Of a stretch of 64,000 nucleotides of DNA, positions 52,482-61,148 are shown in pieces. Every line of letters starts with the position of its first letter. The stretch's first letter is position 1. Origin of the DNA: Seleniibacterium sp963677135 (GTDB lineage Bacteria; Desulfobacterota; Desulfuromonadia; Desulfuromonadales; Geopsychrobacteraceae); the NCBI GenBank assembly GCA_963677135.2, contig CAXXLS010000002.1, positions 186,001-250,000 of the forward strand, written 5' to 3'. Under the pieces are notes generated by a model. The model was given only the letters and a program-made list of their open reading frames with translations. It searched no databases and was not told where the DNA came from. The position numbers and the translations under genes were made by a program.

Positions 52482-53834
52482 GTGGTGAGAAATATCCTGA
52501 TTATGGGGGCTGCCGGCCGCGATTTTCATGATTTCAATATCCTGTTTCGTGATTCGCGTGAGGTTCGGGTGGTTGCCTTCACCGCCGCCCAGATTCCCAT
52601 GATTGACAACCGTGTCTACCCCGCGGAACTGGCCGGGCGGTTCTATCCCGAAGGAATCCCGATTTTCTCCGAAGCGCAACTGCCTGACCTGATTCCTCGC
52701 CTTAAGGTTGATCAGGTGATCTTTGCCTACAGCGACATCTCCTATTTCGATCTCATGCAGCGGGCTTCATTGGTGCAGGCCTGCGGGGCCGATTTCTATC
52801 TGCCGGGAGCACGGCGGACGATGCTTCCGGCGCGGCGGCCCGTGATCGCGGTTTGCGCGGTGCGGACCGGCTGCGGCAAGTCGTCAACCACCCGCCATAT
52901 CTGCCGCACTCTTCAGGGGCTGGGAAAACGATTTGTGGTGGTGCGTCATCCGATGCCGTACGGGGATCTGCGGAGACAGCGGGTGCAGCGTTTCTCCTGC
53001 TACGAGGATTTGGATCGTCACCGCTGCACTATCGAGGAGCGGGAGGAATACGAGCCGCTGATCGCGGAGGGATTCGTGGTCTATGCCGGACTCGACTATG
53101 CGGCGATTCTTGAGGAAGCGGAAGCCGAGGCCGAGGTTATCCTCTGGGATGGTGGCAACAACGACACCCCTTTTTATCGGCCGGATATCCATATTACGCT
53201 TCTCGATCCCCTGCGTGCCGGCCATGAAACCCGCTACTACCCCGGGCAGACCAATCTGAGGCTGGCCGATATCGCCATTATTGGCAAAGTTGGCAGCGCT
53301 GAGCCGGGGAGGGTGAAGCAGGTTCGGCGGCATGTCGAGGGGATCAATCCGGAAGCATCCCTGGTGCTGGCCAACTTGAAAGTGACGCTGGAATCAGGGG
53401 GCGGACTTCAGGGGAAACGGGTCCTGGTGGTGGAAGACGGCCCGTCCCTGACCCATGGTGGCATGCCGTTCGGGGCGGGGGTTGTGGCCGCCAGGGAACA
53501 TGGCGCAAAGCAGATTGTTGATCCCCGTCCGTACGCCTGCGGTTCGATTCGCGATACCTATCGTTCCTATCCGCATTTGCAAGAGGTGCTGCCGGCCATG
53601 GGATATTCGCCAGGACAGATCGCCGATCTTGAGGCCACCATCGCCGGCACCGACTGTGACCTGGTTGTGCTCGCCACTCCCATCGACCTGAGACGTCTGA
53701 TCCGTATTGAAAAACCTTCTGTCAGGGTCCTTTACCGCTACGAGGATCACGGTTTTCCGACCCTGTCCGGGATTCTGAAGGCCCGTTTTGCCGTACTCCT
53801 TGGGGAGGGGAAGAGGGGGCAGGATGGGGCATGA
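52482..53834 (+). CDS. Cyclic 2,3-diphosphoglycerate synthetase-like P-loop protein
   Basis: 450 residues from a GTG at 52482 (GGGGG upstream). The N-terminal 120 residues look like a nucleotide-binding Rossmann part (NILIMGAAGRDFHDFN, VIFAYSDISYFDLM). A P-loop domain follows: AVCAVRTGCGKSSTTRHI (Walker A), VILWDGGNNDTPFYRP (Walker B-like), and VEDGPSLTHGGMPFGAGV near the C-terminal third. Related to archaeal cDPG synthetase and bacterial GTPase-annotated relatives. It overlaps the carbamate kinase gene downstream, suggesting a shared pathway in carbamoyl-phosphate, arginine or purine-derived metabolism. Real substrate unknown. Confidence 0.8.
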   Translation: MVRNILIMGAAGRDFHDFNILFRDSREVRVVAFTAAQIPMIDNRVYPAELAGRFYPEGIPIFSEAQLPDLIPRLKVDQVIFAYSDISYFDLMQRASLVQACGADFYLPGARRTMLPARRPVIAVCAVRTGCGKSSTTRHICRTLQGLGKRFVVVRHPMPYGDLRRQRVQRFSCYEDLDRHRCTIEEREEYEPLIAEGFVVYAGLDYAAILEEAEAEAEVILWDGGNNDTPFYRPDIHITLLDPLRAGHETRYYPGQTNLRLADIAIIGKVGSAEPGRVKQVRRHVEGINPEASLVLANLKVTLESGGGLQGKRVLVVEDGPSLTHGGMPFGAGVVAAREHGAKQIVDPRPYACGSIRDTYRSYPHLQEVLPAMGYSPGQIADLEATIAGTDCDLVVLATPIDLRRLIRIEKPSVRVLYRYEDHGFPTLSGILKARFAVLLGEGKRGQDGA

Positions 53835-53853
53835 CCGCGCGCGTGAACTGATC

Positions 53854-54770
53854 ATGATTGCCCTGGGGGGAACGCCCTGGTGCAGAAAGGCCAGGCCGGG
53901 ACCATCGCCGAGCAGTTCGCCAACCTCAAGGTGCCGATGCGGCAGATCGCGCGGCTTGCCAGGGATTACCGGCTTATCATCACCCACGGCAACGGTCCCC
54001 AGGTGGGCAACCTGTTGCTGCAGCAGGAGAGCTGCCGTGAGGTTCCCAGGCTGCCCCTGGAGATTCTGGTGGCTCAGACGCAGGGACAGCTGGGCTACAT
54101 GATTGAATCGTCCCTGGACAGCGAGTTTATGCGCAGCGGGGACGGGGTGGACAGGAACCTGGTCAGTCTCATCAGCTACGTGGTGGTGGATGAGAACGAT
54201 CCGGCCTTTCAGAATCCCTCCAAGCCGGTGGGCCCGACCTATCCTGAGGATGTCGTGAATTCGCTCCCCTGGCCCGTGGTCAAGAGCGGCAACGGTTACC
54301 GGCGGGTTGTCGCTTCGCCCGTACCGGTCACCATTGTTGAAAAGCACGAAATCCGCAAACTGGTCGAGATGAATTTTATCGTCATCTGCTGTGGTGGCGG
54401 CGGGATCCCGGTAACGCGGGAGGAGCGGGGCTTTCACGGTATCGACGCGGTTATCGACAAGGATCTGGCCAGTGCCAGGCTGGGAATCGAGGTGGGGGCA
54501 GATCTGCTGGTTATCGCCACCGATGTGGAAGGGGTTGCCCTTGATTTCGGTCGGCCAGGGCAGCGCTTTCTGCGGCACATCGATGTCGCGCAGGCCGAAG
54601 AGTGGCTTCGTCAGGGGAGATTTCCCGCCGGATCTATGGGGCCCAAGGTCGAAGCCGCAGCACAGTTTGTTCGCGCGGGAGGCAAGCGGGCTGTCATCAC
54701 CTCTCTTACGGCCATTCGTGAGGCGGTTTCAGGAACGGCAGGGACCGAAATCCGTCAGAGTGGCTGCTGA
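53854..54770 (+). CDS. arcC: Carbamate kinase with a single-base frameshift near the N-terminus
   Basis: Makes ATP from carbamoyl phosphate and ADP (or the reverse). ATG at 53854 gives MIALGG, then the frame breaks in a run of six G (53865-53870): one base is missing before AACGCC, and the family sequence NALVQKGQAGTIAEQFANLK continues in the next frame. From there about 296 residues are open, starting nominally at GTG 53880: ITHGNGPQVGNLLLQQE, CCGGGGIPV, AVIDKDLASARLG, TDVEGVAL, GSMGPKVEAAAQFV. The broken part is the phosphate-binding GGNAL loop, so a protein from 53880 alone should be inactive. ATG 53824 is an upstream alternative overlapping the previous gene. Sequencing error, programmed slip or recent pseudogene are possible. 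Confidence 0.85.
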
Positions 54771-54797
54771 GCTTTCGCTGATGAGACAGCACCGAAC

Positions 54798-55214
54798 TCA
54801 CAACCCGGGAACCGGTTCCTGCTTCCGGTAGGCCAGGCCGTGAAAACGGGCGATGAGACTTCCCTTCTCATCCGTTACCGTCACATCATAATGGCCCAGC
54901 CGGGTCGGGTCGGCAACTTCGGTCGCCTCGGCATAGAGGCATCCGTTCTGCTTAGCCTTGAGAAAGGATATGCTGACGTTGACGGCCAGGGCGAGCTGTC
55001 CATGGGAATTGGACGCAACGGCAAAGGCAAAATCGGCCAGGGTGAAAATAGCTCCTCCGTGGACGACATTGGCGCTGTTGAAATGCCGGTCCGCGACGAT
55101 CGGCATCTGCGCCCTGCAATAGCCCCTGCTGACCTCGACGATTTCGATACCGGCACGTTCTGCGAACCTGTCCCTCGCAAAGATTTTTTTCGCTTGTTCC
55201 TTATCCATGATCAT
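54798..55214 (-). CDS. PaaI-type hotdog thioesterase
   Basis: 138 residues. Start at ATG 55214 (GAGG eight bases upstream; 55223 and 55208 are alternatives). Hotdog fold with the PaaI motif NVVHGGAIFTLADFAFAVASN (HGG plus catalytic Asp/Asn region), preceded by GYCRAQMPI and followed by NVSISFLKAKQNGCLYAEA. Hydrolyses acyl- or aryl-acetyl-CoA thioesters. Convergent with the carbamate kinase gene. Confidence 0.9.
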   Translation of the reverse strand: MIMDKEQAKKIFARDRFAERAGIEIVEVSRGYCRAQMPIVADRHFNSANVVHGGAIFTLADFAFAVASNSHGQLALAVNVSISFLKAKQNGCLYAEATEVADPTRLGHYDVTVTDEKGSLIARFHGLAYRKQEPVPGL

Positions 55215-55491
55215 TGGCGTCACCTCAGACGCAGGCAGGAGGAAGGCGATCTCTCACAGTTCATCACCTGATCGGGGCGGGTTCATCACACGGTCGCCGA
55301 TCCGGACGGCAGCCAATCCGATACAGGTCTTGACTCTTGTTTCGTTATGGATGTAAACCAGATCTTTCGCGGCAACAGTCTGGATCGTTTCGGGGATGCC
55401 ACCATCTCTGTCCGGTTCGGTCCCGACATGGATGCCCATATCCATCATCAAATGATCCGTTATTCCTCTTGTCACGCTGGAGCCGGCGTTT

Positions 55492-56550
55492 ATGACCATG
55501 ATAAAAAACAATAAAAATACGGCTCTTCGATGGCTGCTGCTGGTGGTCCTGTCCTATTGCTTTTTTGAAGGCTTTCATCAGCTCAGGCTGCCCGCAGCCC
55601 TCCTGCTTGGACCGATGATCGCGGCCATCCTGCTCGCCTCTTTCGACATGACGGTCAGCATCAGCAGGCCGCTTTTCCCCCTGGCCCTGGCATTCGTGGG
55701 CATCATGATCGCTGGACAGCTGCCGGTGACCATTTTGTCCCAGGTTTCGGCCCACTGGCTGATTTTTATCAGTGGGGCGCTGTTCACCGTGATCGTGGCC
55801 GCCGTCCTGGGGTGGCTCCTGTCAAAATCGGCACTTTTCCCCGGCACGACCGCCATCTGGGGGACATCTCCCGGGGCGGCCACGATTATGACCGTCATGT
55901 CGGAGTCCTTCGGTGGCGATATCAGGCTGGTCGCCCTGATGCAGTATTTACGGGTGGCCTGCTGTACCTTTTCGGTCACTTTAGTGGGACGCTATCTCGG
56001 CGGCGATACGACTCACCAGTCGTCCCCCCATTTTGATCTTTTCAGCATCGGGTCCATGCATGATTTTATCTGGACCGTTGCGATTGTCATTCTTTCTTTT
56101 GCTCTGGTCATGGCGCTGAAAAAGCCGAGCATGTCGTTTATTCTGGCCATGCTGGTAGGAATCACCTTGAAAATGCTCGGCCTGACGCAAATTGCCCTGC
56201 CGGGATTTATCATGGCCAGTGCCTACACCATCATCGGCTGGAATATCGGACTCAGGTTCACCCGGACCATTCTTCGTCACGCAGCGAGGCTGCTGCCTGT
56301 TTTACTGCTGTCCATTTGTGCCTTGCTGGCCGTTAACGCCGCCTTTGGCCTGGTCATTGCCAGGTGGGCCGGCACGGACTATCTGACCGCTTTTCTGGCC
56401 ACCAGTCCGGGGGGGGCGGATTCGGTTTCCATCATCGCCGCAGCCACTCCGGTCGATGTCGGCTTTGTCGTCACCATGCAGGTTATCCGCTTTTTCCTGG
56501 TGATCATTTTAAGCCCCATGCTGGCCAGGTGGTTTTCCAGGTTTTCCTGA
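55492..56550 (+). CDS. AbrB family membrane protein (putative ammonia monooxygenase-like)
   Basis: 352 residues, ten or so helices arranged as two repeats, typical of AbrB proteins: LRLPAALLLGPMIAAILLA, GTTAIWGTSPGAATIMTVMSE, then the second repeat with YTIIGWNIGLRFTRTIL, FLATSPGGADSVSIIAAATPV. The paired TSPGGA/TSPGAA stretches mark the duplication. Despite the database name it is a transporter-like inner-membrane protein of unknown substrate and not a monooxygenase. ATG at 55492; 55498 is possible. Confidence 0.88.
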   Translation: MTMIKNNKNTALRWLLLVVLSYCFFEGFHQLRLPAALLLGPMIAAILLASFDMTVSISRPLFPLALAFVGIMIAGQLPVTILSQVSAHWLIFISGALFTVIVAAVLGWLLSKSALFPGTTAIWGTSPGAATIMTVMSESFGGDIRLVALMQYLRVACCTFSVTLVGRYLGGDTTHQSSPHFDLFSIGSMHDFIWTVAIVILSFALVMALKKPSMSFILAMLVGITLKMLGLTQIALPGFIMASAYTIIGWNIGLRFTRTILRHAARLLPVLLLSICALLAVNAAFGLVIARWAGTDYLTAFLATSPGGADSVSIIAAATPVDVGFVVTMQVIRFFLVIILSPMLARWFSRFS

Positions 56551-56603
56551 ACCGCTGCCCTGCTATCGGGCGTCGTTACCATTCGTTGCCCGCCGCGAGT
56601 CAC

Positions 56604-57509
56604 TTACCCGGCGGCCAGGTGGTTTTTAAAGAACGCCAGGGTGCGGCTCCAGGCCAGTTCCGCCGCCGCCTTGTTGTAGCGCCCGGTTGAATCGTTGTGA
56701 AAACCGTGATTCACCCCGGGATAGACAAAGGCCTCGTAAGGCACCTTGTTGGCTTTGAGGAGCGCTTCGTAATCCGGCCAGGTGGCATTGACCCGTTTGT
56801 CTAATTCGGCAAAATGGAGCAGCAGGGGGCCCTTGACATTGTTCCGAAGGGACTCTGCTGCCGGGGTGCCATAAAAGGGAACGCCGGCAGCGAGTTCCCC
56901 GGGTATCACTGCCGCCAGCATGTTGACAATATAGCCCCCGAAGCAGAATCCCACTGCGCCAAGCTGGCCATTCCCCTGGGGATGCCCCTTGATAAAACGG
57001 GCTGCGGCGATAAAGTCCTCCTCGATCCTGGCACGCACCATGCCGGCCTGCATGGTGCGCCCCTCATCGTCGTTTCCCGGATAGCCTCCGAGAGGATACA
57101 AGGCATCCGGCGCAAAGGCGATAAAACCTTCCTTGGCCAGGCGCCGGGCCACATCCGCGATATAAGGGTTCAGGCCGCGGTTCTCATGAACGACCAGAAC
57201 GGTTGCCGGCGGGGCGGCGATCTTCCTGGGGATCACCAGGTAGCCGCGACCTTTGCCGTAGCCCTGTGGCGAATCGAACAGGGCATAGCTCGCCTTGATG
57301 TCCGCGTCGTTAAAATTGACCTGTTCGGCCAGCGCATAATTCGGCAGCAGCGCCGAGGTCAGGGCGCTCATGCTGAAGCCCAGGGCGGCAAGGGTTGCCA
57401 GCCGTTGCATGAACTCCCGCCGGTCAATGATGCCGTGAGCATATTCGTCATACCAGTCAAAAGCTTCCTGGGGGATCTCATGTTGCGGGGGGATCGGTTT
57501 TGTCGCCAT
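56604..57509 (-). CDS. Tat-exported dienelactone hydrolase family protein
   Basis: 301 residues from the ATG at 57509 (GGAGG six bases upstream; the frame to 57563 has no support). A twin-arginine-like signal, DRREFMQRLATLAALGF, follows about 35 leader residues and precedes a cleavage region near NYALAEQ. Hydrolase core: VLVVHENRGLNPYIADVARR, the nucleophile Cys in AVGFCFGGYIVNML, Asp in FAELDKRVNATWPD and His in GVNHGFHND. Resembles E. coli YghX-type proteins. Acts in the periplasm; substrate unknown. Confidence 0.88.
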   Translation of the reverse strand: MATKPIPPQHEIPQEAFDWYDEYAHGIIDRREFMQRLATLAALGFSMSALTSALLPNYALAEQVNFNDADIKASYALFDSPQGYGKGRGYLVIPRKIAAPPATVLVVHENRGLNPYIADVARRLAKEGFIAFAPDALYPLGGYPGNDDEGRTMQAGMVRARIEEDFIAAARFIKGHPQGNGQLGAVGFCFGGYIVNMLAAVIPGELAAGVPFYGTPAAESLRNNVKGPLLLHFAELDKRVNATWPDYEALLKANKVPYEAFVYPGVNHGFHNDSTGRYNKAAAELAWSRTLAFFKNHLAAG

Positions 57510-57700
57510 AAAAGGCCTCCTTTGCAGCAGGGCGGATCTGAGCGGCCTGTTACAGTTTAGCACAAAACTCCGGTGGCACAGATGATTGCAGCGCGGCCGG
57601 AGATGCAGAACGGGAGGCGATACATCACCTCCCGATCCTTTTCTTTGCCATCCATACCGACTGCTTCTCTTGACCTTTCTGATCTGTTAAGTCGCAATGG

Positions 57701-57961
57701 TTATTGAGATACTCTATCCTTGTCCTGGTCCCTGTCCTGGTCCCTGTCCTGGTCCCTGTCCTGGTCCCTGTCCTGGTCCCCACGCGGAGCAGCGCTTTGT
57801 TGCTGATTTTGCAACTGCTGCTGATGGCGCAGTAGCAACTGCTCTGACATCGTGTTTCCTTTTGCATTTGGGCCGGCATTATTATCTCCTTTCCCCGCTA
57901 ATGCCGGAGATCCTCCCAGCAGAACAACTAAAATGACAATCATCAATCCTGACCGCAGCAT
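57701..57961 (-). CDS. Small secreted protein with DQDR tandem repeats
   Basis: 86 residues; AGGGAGAG precedes the ATG. A clean signal peptide (MLRSGLMIVILVVLLGGSPALA) is followed by a Gln-rich stretch (QLLLRHQQQLQNQQQ) and five to six copies of Asp-Gln-Asp-Arg near the end. The DNA repeat unit is 12 bases, CCTGTCCTGGTC on the plus strand. Predicted periplasmic, unstructured and strongly charged. No function recognised. Confidence 0.75.
   Translation of the reverse strand: MLRSGLMIVILVVLLGGSPALAGKGDNNAGPNAKGNTMSEQLLLRHQQQLQNQQQSAAPRGDQDRDQDRDQDRDQDRDQDKDRVSQ
57719..57780. repeat. 12-bp tandem repeat array
   Basis: Five near-perfect copies of TGTCCTGGTCCC in a row encode the DQDR repeats of the gene at 57701-57961. 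Copy number is likely to vary between strains. Confidence 0.9.
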
Positions 57962-58341
57962 ACTTGCTCTCCCTTCTGTTTGAAAAATCCTTCGGGGTGG
58001 CCTGTCAAAAATTCAACAGTAGAGTGAAATGACACTGGTGTTCAATAGATAAGAACGCAGCATAAAGGAAACGGTTGACAGAAATTGTGATACAGAACGT
58101 TCCTGACCTAATCGCAGGCGTTTTTGAGCCTGCGATTAGGAACTTAGCAATTGATGCATATGATCCTGCCCCTCAGGATATGCTGGAGTTGTTGCCGTCT
58201 TTGTATTTTTAAGCAACCCTCCGGCAGGGTTCCCGAGGCGCATTCAATCCTGATGATCTGAAAAACTAAAAGGTCAAAACCGGAGACCATTCCATGCAAC
58301 AACCTTTTCGATTGCTTAGCCGCGACAATGGTGGAGATGTG
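57962..58341. other. Intergenic region with a strong hairpin, no gene recognised
   Basis: At 58107-58140 CCTAATCGCAGGC pairs perfectly with GCCTGCGATTAGG around an 8-base loop (GTTTTTGA). At about 58215-58237 AACCCT/AGGGTT forms a smaller stem that could terminate the minus-strand gene ending at 58342. No coding frame is convincing. Confidence 0.5.
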
Positions 58342-59583
58342 TCATTTGCTTTTTCCCCCAGTTTTTTCCTGGATGCGCACATCCATGTAGGTCAGGTTGT
58401 CGGCAAAGCCGATAATCGCCGTCCCTCCACCGGTTTCATTATTCGTTTCATCGCCAGATTCCACTTCCGGCTCAGCCTCTTCTTCAGGTAGCAATATCTG
58501 GGTAATGTAATTGCCGTTGATGTCCGTTCCATCAAAATATGTGTTGAGATAAACAGGCAATTCTGCCTCATCAGTTCCACAGCTGTTATCGAAGCTGAAG
58601 GTCAGGCGGTAATCACCAGCCGCTGTGCCGTCGGTTGAGTCATTCAGTTTGCGGACATTCCAGGTATAGCCGTAAATAATTTTTCCTTTTACGTTAATCT
58701 CTGCGGCATAATAGCCGGGACCGTCGCCACTTTCGTAAACCGGCAGGTTGAAAATTGGACCATTGATCAGACCCAAGCCTATCCACTGATGATTGACAGG
58801 ATCCCAAGATAAACCCGAAAGATCCGGATTTGGACTGTCTGGCTCCGCTTCGGGATCAGGATCATCGCGCGGAACAAGAAGCTTCTGAATGGTTAACCGG
58901 GCACAAGGAGAATACACTGTGGCCTGTGTGCCATCACCAAGCATGACATTTTGGTTCTGATCGGTGGCAAGACCATGGACTTCGTCAATTCCCCATCCGG
59001 AAACATGTCTCATTTGATATTCGATCACCGGCGTCTCCAGTTCCTTGTAAAGAACAACTTCGACTCTCACCATGGAACGGGTATACCAGTCGACTGATTC
59101 GAGAGCGTCTGTCCAATCAATCCAGTCGACATACAAGTTCTCCAGATAATCGATATCGCTCCAATTTGTGTTGCCAGCTTGCCAGACATTCTCGGGGTTT
59201 TTCTGCAGGTAGGCTTTGACCCAGCCTTCTCCCGGGGCCGAACCCGTTACCTGAAAAGGAATTCCATCGTCACATATGTTTAAATTGTTAAAATATTCCT
59301 CGTCCGGATCTGGCGCGCAACTAAGGGGAACAATATTGGGGTCTTCCCCCTCCATTCCCCACCAGTACCACCATTCACCATCCAGCTTTTCCACGCCCGG
59401 ACTTTCTCCATTCAGGGGTTTGCTGACCTCTTCCGCCCATATGACCGGAAAACTGAGGTTATTTCCGGCTGTTTCTTCGCCATTTGTCGGTTTGCCTGGT
59501 AACCCGCCTTTTGCTGCCATAGAGAGGGCAGGGAATAACAACAGCGAGAATATGATCGCCCCAAATATCGTCCGATTTTTCAT
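58342..59583 (-). CDS. Secreted protein of unknown function
   Basis: 413 residues. Signal peptide MKNRTIFGAIIFSLLLFPAL then SMAAKGG. The mature protein is acidic and aromatic-rich (DGEWWYWWGMEGEDPN, YVDWIDWTDALESVDWY), with few Cys, a beta-rich middle, and a low-complexity acidic stretch (LLPEEEAEPEVESGDETNN). No domain recognised; composition suggests an extracellular beta-sandwich protein. AGGAGG lies upstream of the start. It has no clear operon partner. Confidence 0.75.
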   Translation of the reverse strand: MKNRTIFGAIIFSLLLFPALSMAAKGGLPGKPTNGEETAGNNLSFPVIWAEEVSKPLNGESPGVEKLDGEWWYWWGMEGEDPNIVPLSCAPDPDEEYFNNLNICDDGIPFQVTGSAPGEGWVKAYLQKNPENVWQAGNTNWSDIDYLENLYVDWIDWTDALESVDWYTRSMVRVEVVLYKELETPVIEYQMRHVSGWGIDEVHGLATDQNQNVMLGDGTQATVYSPCARLTIQKLLVPRDDPDPEAEPDSPNPDLSGLSWDPVNHQWIGLGLINGPIFNLPVYESGDGPGYYAAEINVKGKIIYGYTWNVRKLNDSTDGTAAGDYRLTFSFDNSCGTDEAELPVYLNTYFDGTDINGNYITQILLPEEEAEPEVESGDETNNETGGGTAIIGFADNLTYMDVRIQEKTGGKSK

Positions 59584-60115
59584 TCTTTAACCTCCTCTCT
59601 AACCCTAATCTCACAAATCAAGGTCGTCCCGGGACTGATCCCAGTCCTCGGGAAAGACGCATGCCAATGTGGCAAACATAGTATTGAATGAGATTCGTGG
59701 CAGGTTTACCGACCTGAGCAGGTCAGAACATGAAATGAATAGCGGTGGGAAAAGGGTGGTTGCTGATTGAAATGGTCACTTTTAATTATAGCAAAAGGCA
59801 GTTGTTTTTATTGAATAAAGGCGAAGTTTATTGAACAGGGAAAAGGCCCATACTGAACTGCTTCATTCTTTGATGCGGCGACGGGCAATATGATCCATGC
59901 CGCTCCCCGGGAAGGGCAGATGAAATCCTCTTGGACTGAGGTTTAATTGCTTTCCTCACGAGTTCGACAGCTGAAAATTTTTAGTATCCATAGCTGACTC
60001 CTTCCACTTTTTGAACCGGCTCTTTTTGTCAATAATAATATATGGTTAAGATTTTGACTTGAGCCTTGCCTTAAACTCATTTAAACACCGTAGAATAAAA
60101 ATATAAAAATACAGT
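59584..60115. other. AT-rich intergenic region without recognised gene
   Basis: About 530 bases between divergent genes. The left part has an imperfect hairpin (CCCGGGACTG/CAGTCCTCGGG near 59626-59651). The right part is AT-rich and leads to the rhodanese promoter. No frame, RNA or repeat recognised. Confidence 0.45.
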
Positions 60116-60144
60116 TTGACAATAGGGAATATATGAAATATAAA
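60116..60144 (+). promoter_or_regulatory. Sigma-70-like promoter of the rhodanese/selenoprotein operon
   Basis: TTGACA, 17 bases, TATAAA, with an A-rich stretch (AATAAAAATATAAAAATACA) just upstream acting like an UP element. It lies 33 bases before the start at 60177. Confidence 0.78.
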
Positions 60145-60176
60145 CCACACAAACAAATCAACATTTGGAGGTTGTC

Positions 60177-61148
60177 ATGCAAAAACGTTTATTCTCTCTT
60201 GTCCTTCTGCTCCTGCTGAGCGTTCCCTTCTCCGCTTTTGCGGGACTCGGTGATTATTTTGTCACTACCGAATGGCTGGCCCAGAACCGTCAACAGGCTG
60301 TCGTCGTCGATGTGCGCAAAGCTCCACTTTTTCTGCTGGGTCATATCGACGGAGCGCATCATGTCAGCCGGGATGAATTTCTCGAGACCCGGAACAACGT
60401 GAAGAGCCTGGTTCCCGGATCGGCAAAAACTGCGGCTCTGCTGAGTCGGCTGGGCGTGACCCCAAGCACCCCGGTGGTCGTCTATGCCGAGGATGATAAT
60501 CCCTACGCGGCCCGGCTGGTCTGGTCCCTGCACTACAACGGCCATAAAAAAGCCTACGTGCTGGACGGGGGATATGATAAGTGGGCCGCTGAAGACCGGC
60601 CGACCAGCTTATTGCCTACGGCAGCTCCTGAACCAACGGCATACCGGTTGACGGCGGCGACTGACTATCTCGATGCCAGGGCCGATGCGGATTACGTTTA
60701 TACCAGGCTGGAAAATCCGGGGGTGGTGGTCTGGGATACCAGGCGGCCTGAAGAGTATGCAGGGTCCGAGGTCAGGGCGGACCGCGGAGGGCACATTCCG
60801 GGAGCCGTTCATCTGAACTGGACCAATCTGCAGACGGAAGTCGACGGGGTCAAGGTTCTGAAAAAAGCGGATGAGATCATTGCGCTTTTGAACAGCAAAG
60901 GGATAACATCAGAAAAAGAGATCATTGCTCACTGTCAGACCGGGATCAGGTCGTCCTACGCGACTCTGGTTCTGCTGGGACTTGGTTATCAGCGGGCCAG
61001 CAACTATGACGGTTCGTGGATCGAGTGGGCAAACAACACGACGCTGCCGATTATCAATGCCCAAGGCCAACTTGAAACCTCAATCTATCTGAGCCTTGAT
61101 CAGACCGGCGAAGCACGGGTGCAAAAACAGCAAGAGGTGATACAATGA
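60177..61148 (+). CDS. Periplasmic thiosulfate/3-mercaptopyruvate-type sulfurtransferase (two rhodanese domains)
   Basis: 323 residues from the ATG at 60177 (GGAGG five bases upstream). A signal peptide ends near AFAGLGDYF. The N-terminal rhodanese domain (VVVDVRKAPLFLLGHIDGA) lacks the active Cys, as usual; the C-terminal domain has VVWDTRRPEEYAGSE, GHIPGAVHLNW and the catalytic loop AHCQTGIRSSY. Transfers sulfane sulfur between small thiols or proteins in the periplasm. It overlaps the selenoprotein gene by four bases (ATGA), so the two are translated together and probably act together. Confidence 0.9.
   Translation: MQKRLFSLVLLLLLSVPFSAFAGLGDYFVTTEWLAQNRQQAVVVDVRKAPLFLLGHIDGAHHVSRDEFLETRNNVKSLVPGSAKTAALLSRLGVTPSTPVVVYAEDDNPYAARLVWSLHYNGHKKAYVLDGGYDKWAAEDRPTSLLPTAAPEPTAYRLTAATDYLDARADADYVYTRLENPGVVVWDTRRPEEYAGSEVRADRGGHIPGAVHLNWTNLQTEVDGVKVLKKADEIIALLNSKGITSEKEIIAHCQTGIRSSYATLVLLGLGYQRASNYDGSWIEWANNTTLPIINAQGQLETSIYLSLDQTGEARVQKQQEVIQ

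Noticed and set aside
53394..54578. 394-codon open frame on the minus strand
   Set aside because: Antisense to the NTPase and carbamate kinase genes; no domain and no ribosome site.
55254..55511. 85-codon frame on the minus strand between thioesterase and AbrB genes
   Set aside because: Overlaps the start of the divergent AbrB gene, lacks a clear ribosome site and shows no known domain; possible but not supported.
58200..58300. Possible riboswitch-like fold (AACCCTCCGGCAGGGTT and following bases)
   Set aside because: Does not match a known riboswitch consensus on either strand and lies downstream of the minus-strand gene, not in a leader.
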